Positions 1 through 4,353 of a DNA stretch of 5,554 bases are shown one piece after another (within the stretch, counting starts at the first letter, position 1; every line of letters starts with the position of its first letter). This DNA comes from Sphingomonas sp. CCH10-B3 (GTDB lineage Bacteria > Pseudomonadota > Alphaproteobacteria > Sphingomonadales > Sphingomonadaceae): assembly GCF_001556185.1 (NCBI RefSeq), contig NZ_LSIJ01000018.1:1-5554 (forward strand). The letters are read 5' to 3'. Made by a program: the position numbers and the translations under genes. Below the pieces are notes generated by a model. That model was not told the DNA's origin. It ran no database searches and saw only the letters and a program-made list of their open reading frames with translations.

Positions 1-518
1 GTGGCGGCGGCGGCGGTGCCGCACAAGCTGGCGGCCGGATCAATCTCGCTTTCTACCACACTTGGCGGCTGACCGAGCAGGTGCGGATCGGCGGCGCGGG
101 GCCGGTGCTCGACCTGCTGAACGGCGATACGGTCAGCAGCGGGGCCGGGGTGCCGCGCCACGAGCTGGAGGCGCAGGCGGGGTATAACAACAATGGTATC
201 GGCGTACGGTTGTCGGCGAATTGGCAGAGCGCGACCCGCGTCAACGGCAGCCTTGGCGGCACCGGTCAGACGCTCGATTTCGGCAGCCTGACGACCGTCA
301 ACCTGCGGCTGTTCGCTGATTTGACGCAGCGGCTTGAGCTGCTGAAGAAATATCGCTGGATGCGCGGGATGCGGGTGTCGATCGCGGTCGACAATTTGCT
401 CAACCAGCGCCAGCGCGTCACCGACCAGACCGGCGCAACGCCGATCGCTTACCAGCCTGCCTATCAGGATCCGCTTGGCCGGTCGGTCCGGCTGTCGGTA
501 CGCAAGCTGTTCTTCTGA
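1..518 (+). CDS. TonB-dependent outer-membrane receptor, C-terminal part (5' end outside window)
   Basis: The frame is open from base 3 to a TGA at 516-518 and gives 171 residues with no proper start, so the gene begins upstream of the window. The GTG at 81 lies inside the frame and is not a real start. The protein opens with a glycine-rich stretch (GGGGGAAQAGG), followed by alternating amphipathic strands typical of the last beta-strands of a 22-stranded barrel (for example RINLAFYHTW, VNLRLFADL, VSIAVDNLLNQ). It ends in RLSVRKLFF: the terminal phenylalanine is the usual BAM-recognition signature of outer-membrane barrels. The VDNLLNQRQRV and YQDPLGRSV motifs are typical of TonB-dependent receptors. 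Such receptors import siderophores, cobalamin, sugars or other ligands using TonB energy. The plug domain and ligand-specific parts are missing, so the substrate cannot be named. From memory, the Gly-rich insert before a YHTW strand recurs in sphingomonad receptors. Confidence 0.85.
   Translation, partial: GGGGGAAQAGGRINLAFYHTWRLTEQVRIGGAGPVLDLLNGDTVSSGAGVPRHELEAQAGYNNNGIGVRLSANWQSATRVNGSLGGTGQTLDFGSLTTVNLRLFADLTQRLELLKKYRWMRGMRVSIAVDNLLNQRQRVTDQTGATPIAYQPAYQDPLGRSVRLSVRKLFF
3..17 (+). repeat. GGC triplet repeat coding for a glycine run
   Basis: Four GGC codons followed by GGT encode five consecutive glycines, in frame with the receptor. The run meets the window edge and may continue upstream. 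As an in-frame triplet repeat it would change linker length without shifting the frame. Confidence 0.7.
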
Positions 519-589
519 CGGCACCGGTCCGGCGCTCCGCTTACGGCCACTGGCAATCGGTCGCGTTTGCGCTAGATGCAGGCGCTTCG

Positions 590-602
590 GGCACGGCGTG
601 CC
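590..602 (+). other. Small stem-loop in the leader of the UDP-glucose dehydrogenase gene
   Basis: GGCAC, a three-base loop and GTGCC form a perfect 5-bp stem, ending about 10 bases before the likely ribosome binding site (GAGGG, 612-616). No U-run follows, so it is not a standard terminator for the receptor gene upstream. The rest of the 104-base gap (519-622) shows nothing convincing to me. A short stem in GC-rich DNA can arise by chance. Confidence 0.25.
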
Positions 603-622
603 GGGAGGGATGAGGGCTTTCG

Positions 623-1924
623 ATGCGGATTACGATGATCGGTTCGGGCTATGTCGGCCTGGTTTCGGGGGCATGTTTTTCGGATTTCGGCCATGATGTG
701 ATCTGCGTCGACAAGGACGCGAGCAAGATCGAAGCGCTCGAAGCTGGACGGATGCCGATCTACGAACCGGGGCTCGACGCACTGGTCGCGGCCAATGTCG
801 CGGCGGGGCGGCTGACGTTCACGACCGATCTGAAGGCGGGTGTGGCCGGCGCTGATGCCATCTTCATCGCGGTCGGCACGCCGTCGCGCCGCGGCGACGG
901 CCATGCCGACCTCACTTACGTCTTTGAAGCAACGCGCGAGATTGCCGCTGCTATCACCGGGCCGACCGTCGTCGTCACCAAATCGACCGTGCCGGTCGGC
1001 ACCGGTGACAAGGTCGAGGCAATTTTGCGCGAAGCCCGGCCCGAGCTTGACGTGGCGGTCGTTTCCAATCCCGAATTCCTGCGCGAAGGTGCTGCCATCG
1101 GCGATTTCAAGCGCCCGGACCGGATCGTGATCGGCACCGACGATGCGCGCGCACAAGTGGTGATGCGCGAAATCTATCGCCCGCTGTTCCTGAACGAGAG
1201 CCCGATCCTGTTCACCGGGCGGCGGACGGCCGAACTGATCAAATATGCCGCCAACGCCTTTCTGGCGACCAAGATCACGTTCATCAACGAAATCGCTGAT
1301 CTGTGCGAAGCGGTCGGTGCCAATGTGCAGGATGTGTCACGCGGGATCGGGCTCGACAACCGCATCGGCAGCAAGTTCCTGCACGCCGGGCCCGGCTATG
1401 GCGGGTCGTGCTTCCCCAAGGACACGCTCGCGTTGCTGAAGACCGCCGAGGATTATGAATCGCCCGTCCGCATTGTCGAGGCCGTGGTGAAGGTCAACGA
1501 CAGCCGCAAGCGCGCGATGGGCCGCAAGGTGATCAACGCGCTCGGCGGCGATGCCAAGGGCAAGACCGTCGCAATCCTGGGGCTGACCTTCAAGCCCAAC
1601 ACCGATGACATGCGCGACGCGCCCAGCTTGGCGATCGTCCAGAGCCTGATCGACGCCGGGGCAAAAATCCGCGCCTATGACCCCGAAGGCATGACGCATG
1701 CCAAGGCGATGATGCCCGAGATCGAGCTGGCGAACGATGCCTATGAAGCTGCCGAGGGCGCCGATGTCGTGGCGATCGTGACCGAATGGGACATTTTCCG
1801 CGCGCTCGACTTGAAGCGGCTGGCGCGGACGATGGCGGCACCGGTGATGGTCGACCTGCGCAACATTTACCCGATCGCCGAAGCCGAGCGGGCAGGTTTT
1901 ACCTACACGTCGGTCGGGCGCTGA
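623..1924 (+). CDS. ugd: UDP-glucose 6-dehydrogenase
   Basis: A cytoplasmic enzyme that oxidises UDP-glucose to UDP-glucuronate with two NAD+, supplying uronic acids for exopolysaccharide, capsule or LPS. It has 433 residues, normal for the bacterial family. The N-terminal Rossmann domain starts at once with MRITMIGSGYVG (GxGxxG at 7-12), followed by acidic D30. Further family motifs are GTPSRRGDGHADL (85-97), KSTVPVGT (120-127) and NPEFLREG (149-156). The central helical domain holds ELIKYAANAFLATK with K207 and N211. The catalytic cysteine is C263 in GYGGSCFPKD, with D267. The C-terminal UDP-binding domain has LGLTFKPNTDDMRD (319-332), including R331. All key residues are present. ATG 623 fits the family N-terminus and has GAGGG six bases upstream. 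No other polysaccharide gene is visible nearby. The gene converges on the minus-strand operon with 19 bases between stops. Confidence 0.97.
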   Translation: MRITMIGSGYVGLVSGACFSDFGHDVICVDKDASKIEALEAGRMPIYEPGLDALVAANVAAGRLTFTTDLKAGVAGADAIFIAVGTPSRRGDGHADLTYVFEATREIAAAITGPTVVVTKSTVPVGTGDKVEAILREARPELDVAVVSNPEFLREGAAIGDFKRPDRIVIGTDDARAQVVMREIYRPLFLNESPILFTGRRTAELIKYAANAFLATKITFINEIADLCEAVGANVQDVSRGIGLDNRIGSKFLHAGPGYGGSCFPKDTLALLKTAEDYESPVRIVEAVVKVNDSRKRAMGRKVINALGGDAKGKTVAILGLTFKPNTDDMRDAPSLAIVQSLIDAGAKIRAYDPEGMTHAKAMMPEIELANDAYEAAEGADVVAIVTEWDIFRALDLKRLARTMAAPVMVDLRNIYPIAEAERAGFTYTSVGR

Positions 1925-1943
1925 CGGGGCGCGCCGGGCGCTG
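1915..1943. repeat. 9-bp direct repeat spanning the convergent gene ends
   Basis: CGGGCGCTG occurs at 1915-1923 (last codons and first two bases of the ugd stop) and again at 1935-1943, just before the opposing stop. An 8-bp palindrome, GGCGCGCC (1928-1935), lies between them. The repeat fills the whole 19-base gap between the convergent genes. It forms no obvious hairpin terminator, and a small local duplication is a simple explanation. Confidence 0.4.
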
Positions 1944-2504
1944 CTATTTCTTGCGGCAGATTTCGGCGACCTTGGCCGCAGCGTCGAGGTCGCCGGCCTC
2001 GAGCACCAGCTTCATCGCGCCGGCGCAATCGCCCTTGGCAATCAGTCGCGCGGCCAGCCCGGCATTGAGCTGTCGCTTGTACGGGCTCATTTCGACGCCG
2101 CCGGGGTCTGCGCGGTCGGACTCGCTGGCGGCGGGGCGCGGGATGCTGTCACGGACCAGCGGTTGCGACGGCGCGGCCAAGGGGGCCAGCGGTTCGGGCG
2201 CGGCCGGGCGCCGGGCCGGATCGACGAACTCGACATTGCGGACGTCCCACTCGGCAAGTTGATGCACGATCTTCAACCGGCATTGCAGGCTGGCATCGCT
2301 GTGCAGGAACACGCGGGCGGTGCCTCCCGCCGCCCAAAGCTTCGATCGTTCGTGAAATTCCTCTTTGCTCAGCACCTTGTCGGCGCGTTTGACGACGCAT
2401 TGATTCTTGCGGCGGACAACGACGACGACATCATCGGGGCCCGGTTCATCGGGTGCTTGCTGCGCGGCAACCGCCGCCGCGAGGGCGAGTGTCATGAGAG
2501 GCAT
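1944..2504 (-). CDS. Small exported protein with an ExbD/TolR-like N-terminal domain (putative)
   Basis: A 186-residue protein I do not recognise by name. MPLMTLALAAAVAAQQ looks like a short signal peptide (possible cleavage after AVAA, residue 14), though it lacks the usual N-terminal lysine or arginine. Residues 25-95 read as beta-alpha-beta-alpha-beta: VVVVVRR, then SKEEFHERSKLW, ARVFLHSD, KIVHQLAEWD and VRNVEFVDP. The order and the VFLHSD and NVEFVDP segments resemble the periplasmic domain of ExbD/TolR, but there is no N-terminal transmembrane anchor with the conserved aspartate. A Pro/Ala-rich linker (96-135) leads to a helical C-terminus (about 145-186). Four cysteines (C36, C75, C160, C183) could form disulfides in the periplasm. 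The start at 2504 is supported by GAGGAG six bases upstream. It lies 36 bases after the deaminase gene, probably in the same operon. The ORF is firm; export is likely, and the ExbD/TolR relation is an inference from pattern. Confidence 0.8.
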   Translation of the reverse strand: MPLMTLALAAAVAAQQAPDEPGPDDVVVVVRRKNQCVVKRADKVLSKEEFHERSKLWAAGGTARVFLHSDASLQCRLKIVHQLAEWDVRNVEFVDPARRPAAPEPLAPLAAPSQPLVRDSIPRPAASESDRADPGGVEMSPYKRQLNAGLAARLIAKGDCAGAMKLVLEAGDLDAAAKVAEICRKK

Positions 2505-2510
2505 CGACGT

Positions 2511-2516
2511 CTCCTC
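2511..2516 (-). promoter_or_regulatory. Shine-Dalgarno site deciding the start of the exported protein
   Basis: On the minus strand this reads GAGGAG, six bases before the ATG at 2504. It favours that start over the internal ATG at 2495, which would be 15 bases away. It lies in the 36-base gap after the deaminase stop, where no terminator is visible. Confidence 0.7.
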
Positions 2517-2540
2517 GACAGGTTCATGGCCACTGCGGCA

Positions 2541-3569
2541 TCAGGCAGCGGCGTAGCGATCAATCGCGGCGAGATGGGCTGCCTGTTCGGCAGGGCTCAG
2601 AAATGATCCGGTGAAGCTGTTGCGCGCCAGCCGCACCAGATCGTCGCGCGACAGATCGAGCGCATCGGCAACGGCCCGGTAGTTGGCATTCACATAGCCG
2701 CCGAAATAGGCGGGATCGTCCGAATTGACGGTCGCGGCGAGCCCCGCGTCGAGCATCGTCTTCAGCGGATGCGCGGCGATATCGTCGACCACGCACAGCT
2801 TCAGGTTCGACAGCGGACAGACAGTCAGGCACATGCCCGCCGCAGCCAGCCGCGCAACCAGCGCGGGGTCGTCGAGCGAGCGGTTGCCGTGATCGATCCG
2901 GTCGACGCCGAGCAGGTCGAGCGCTTCGTGGACATAGGCGGCCGGACCCTCCTCGCCAGCATGGGCGACGAGCTTGAGGCCCAGGCTGCGGGCGCGCGCG
3001 AAAACACGCGCGAACTTCGCGGGCGGGTGCCCCAGTTCGGACGAGTCGAGACCGACGCCCGCGATCTTGCCGAGATGGAGGAGCGCCTGATCGAGCGTCG
3101 CCTCGGCTTCGGCCTCGCTCAGATGGCGAAGGAAGCACATGATCAGCTTCGAGGTGATGCCCAGCCGCGCCTCTCCGTCCGCCAGCGCGCGGGTGATGCC
3201 GCCGATCACCGTGTCGAAAGCGACCCCGCGCTCGGTATGGCCCTGGGGGTCGAAGAAAATCTCGACGTGCCGCACGCCATCGGCATAGGCGCGGTCGAGA
3301 TAGGCAGCGGTCAGGTCGAAGAAATCCTGCTCGGTCAGCAGCACCGCCATGCCCTGATAATAAATGTCGAGAAAATCCTGCAGGTTCGAAAAATCATAGG
3401 CCGCGCGGACCGCTTCGGCCGAGGCGAACGGAATCGCCACGCCGTTGCGCTGCGCCAGCGCAAACATCAGCTCGGGCTCGAGTGACCCTTCGATATGCAA
3501 ATGCAGCTCGGCCTTGGGCAGCGCAGCGATGAAGGCTGCACGATCGGCAGGGGTGGCAAAGTCGATCAT
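2541..3569 (-). CDS. add: Adenine deaminase / adenosine deaminase family protein
   Basis: A cytoplasmic zinc-dependent amidohydrolase of the adenosine deaminase family, 342 residues, a full-length TIM barrel. Metal and catalytic residues are all visible: H23 and H25 in ELHLHIEGS, H203 and catalytic E206 in VAHAGEE, H227 in RIDHGNR, and D284 and D285 in VNSDDPAYFGGY. Several motifs (IYYQG at 69-73, FFDPQGHT at 105-112, SSELGHPPAKF at 176-186, PLSNLKLCV) match the branch containing Pseudomonas adenine deaminase and yeast Aah1 better than E. coli-type adenosine deaminase. The likely reaction is therefore adenine to hypoxanthine plus ammonia; some relatives act on N6-substituted adenines or adenosine. 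Its ATG overlaps the stop of the phosphoribosyltransferase gene as ATGA, with GAGGA six bases upstream inside that gene. The partner would convert the product hypoxanthine to IMP. The family is near certain; adenine preference is an inference, and add is the general family symbol. Confidence 0.93.
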   Translation of the reverse strand: MIDFATPADRAAFIAALPKAELHLHIEGSLEPELMFALAQRNGVAIPFASAEAVRAAYDFSNLQDFLDIYYQGMAVLLTEQDFFDLTAAYLDRAYADGVRHVEIFFDPQGHTERGVAFDTVIGGITRALADGEARLGITSKLIMCFLRHLSEAEAEATLDQALLHLGKIAGVGLDSSELGHPPAKFARVFARARSLGLKLVAHAGEEGPAAYVHEALDLLGVDRIDHGNRSLDDPALVARLAAAGMCLTVCPLSNLKLCVVDDIAAHPLKTMLDAGLAATVNSDDPAYFGGYVNANYRAVADALDLSRDDLVRLARNSFTGSFLSPAEQAAHLAAIDRYAAA

Positions 3570-3580
3570 GGTCTTTCCTC
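3566..3580 (-). promoter_or_regulatory. ATGA stop/start overlap with embedded ribosome binding site
   Basis: On the minus strand the deaminase ATG (3569-3567) shares bases with the phosphoribosyltransferase TGA (3568-3566). The deaminase Shine-Dalgarno GAGGA (3580-3576) is made from the Glu-Glu codons near the end of the upstream gene, six bases before the ATG. This is the classic arrangement for translational coupling and strongly supports one transcript. Confidence 0.85.
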
Positions 3581-4198
3581 TTCGCGCAGAATGATCGGCG
3601 CTTCGGGTTTGCTGCGACGGATTTCGTCGATCTTCAGCCCGTTGATCTCGTGCGGGAAGACCAGCCAGGCATCGGTGCTGTGAACATAGAAGTCGGGAAC
3701 CAGATCGGTCTGGTTACGGGTCGGCTTGTAGTAAACGGTGGCGATGCGGATTTCGCGCGGCATGTTGTACCGGCAGCGCGCGGCGAGTTCGCGCAGAAAG
3801 GCGCGGATGCTGCGGCCGCTATCGAACACATCGTCGATCACGAGCAACCGGTCGTCCGGCCCGAGCGTGTCGATCAGATAGCCGAGCGCATAGACGCGCA
3901 CGTCGGGGTCCTGCTGGTCGATACCGGTGTAGGATGAGGTGCGCACGGCGATGTGATCGCAATCGACGCCGTGATAGGCGAGCAATTCCTGCACCGCGAT
4001 CCCGACCGGCGCGCCGCCACGCCAGATGCCGACGAGATGCGTCGGCGCAAAGCCGCTGTCGAGCACCGCGACCCCCAAACGAAAGGAATCGGCGAGCAGC
4101 GCGTCGGCGGTCAGATAGACTTTGTCGATCGTCACTGCTGCCACCATTCCCTGCCGCGCGTTCGGCGCCGTCGCTGCTGCCATGCCCCCGGCGAGCAT
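3566..4198 (-). CDS. Phosphoribosyltransferase, hypoxanthine/xanthine-guanine type
   Basis: A type I phosphoribosyltransferase that likely transfers ribose-5-phosphate from PRPP to a 6-oxopurine (hypoxanthine to IMP) in the cytoplasm. Numbered from the first ATG (210 residues), GIWRGGAPVG (57-66) is the pyrophosphate-loop region, RTSSYTG (86-92) the likely flexible loop, and LLVIDDVFDSGRS (118-130) the PRPP-binding signature with acidic pair D122-D123. DAWLVFPHE (176-184) resembles the purine-binding hood of xanthine-guanine enzymes. The start is uncertain. The first ATG is at 4198, others are at 4183 and 4147, and none has a well-spaced Shine-Dalgarno. Family similarity begins around VYLTADALLADSF (27-39), so ATG 4147 (193 residues) is a strong alternative. 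It is the first gene of the operon and overlaps the deaminase start by four bases. The family is sure; base specificity is inferred from context and motifs. Confidence 0.9.
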   Translation of the reverse strand: MLAGGMAAATAPNARQGMVAAVTIDKVYLTADALLADSFRLGVAVLDSGFAPTHLVGIWRGGAPVGIAVQELLAYHGVDCDHIAVRTSSYTGIDQQDPDVRVYALGYLIDTLGPDDRLLVIDDVFDSGRSIRAFLRELAARCRYNMPREIRIATVYYKPTRNQTDLVPDFYVHSTDAWLVFPHEINGLKIDEIRRSKPEAPIILREEERP

Positions 4199-4286
4199 CC
4201 TGAATCAAGCGGTGACGCACCCTTCAATGCCAGTTCGCCGCCTGGCTGTGCGCGCTGATCGGGGCGCGTATCGGCAGATTGCGCGC

Positions 4287-4324
4287 GACTCGCGGTGAAT
4301 CCTAGCTTTTTGTGGACGTGAGTC
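4287..4324. promoter_or_regulatory. Cluster of GANTC (CcrM-type methylation) sites
   Basis: GACTC (4287-4291), GAATC (4297-4301) and GAGTC (4320-4324) lie within 38 bases, with a fourth, GAATC, at 4202-4206. Reading the whole window by eye I count only seven other GANTC sites (1457, 2119, 2402, 3043, 3431, 4086, 5412). In many alphaproteobacteria GANTC is methylated by CcrM, and its methylation state in promoters is read by GcrA. The cluster is seen directly; its role is inferred. Confidence 0.5.
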
Positions 4325-4344
4325 GGGCGATAGGGTAATCGACG

Positions 4345-4352
4345 TTAACCAT
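4345..4352 (+). promoter_or_regulatory. CtrA half-site-like motif TTAACCAT
   Basis: This is an exact match to the 8-base half-site described for the response regulator CtrA in alphaproteobacteria. It contains the only TTAA I find in the window. It ends one base before the ATG of the SET gene. A partial second half (GTAA, 4335-4338) lies six bases upstream, whereas the full box is TTAA-N7-TTAA, so the match is a half-site only. Its position over the presumed start of transcription or translation would fit repression better than activation. Confidence 0.4.
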
Positions 4353-4353
4353 A

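Larger units (their letters stand above)
4199..4353. promoter_or_regulatory. Divergent intergenic region between the purine operon and the membrane SET gene
   Basis: These 155 bases separate the two starts and must hold the promoter of the SET gene and probably that of the minus-strand operon. No strong -35/-10 pair is visible. The best plus-strand candidate is TTGTGG (4310-4315) with GGTAAT (4334-4339), 18 bases apart, which would give a very short leader. The region is rich in GANTC sites (4202-4206, 4287-4291, 4297-4301, 4320-4324) and carries TTAACCAT at 4345-4352. I found no hairpin with a U-run. Confidence 0.55.

Noticed and set aside
551..578. Possible promoter for ugd (TGGCAA, 16 bases, TAGATG)
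   Set aside because: Each hexamer matches only about three of six consensus bases, which is expected by chance.
572..1156. Long minus-strand open frame opposite ugd (194 codons)
   Set aside because: It lies wholly within the well-conserved ugd gene; it is a GC-rich antisense shadow with no recognisable motif.
1928..1935. GGCGCGCC palindrome as a bidirectional terminator
   Set aside because: It has no loop and no U-run on either strand, and the flanking bases do not extend the pairing.
1786..2262. Plus-strand open frame running from inside ugd across the convergent junction
   Set aside because: It overlaps the 3' end of ugd and the coding region of the exported protein and shows no family motif.
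2769..3485. Plus-strand open frame of 238 codons opposite the deaminase
   Set aside because: The opposite strand encodes a complete deaminase with all catalytic residues; the frame is a codon-bias shadow.
4301..4315. CTAGCTTTTTGTGG as the T-run of a terminator
   Set aside because: No GC-rich stem precedes the T-run, and both neighbouring genes start, rather than end, at this region.
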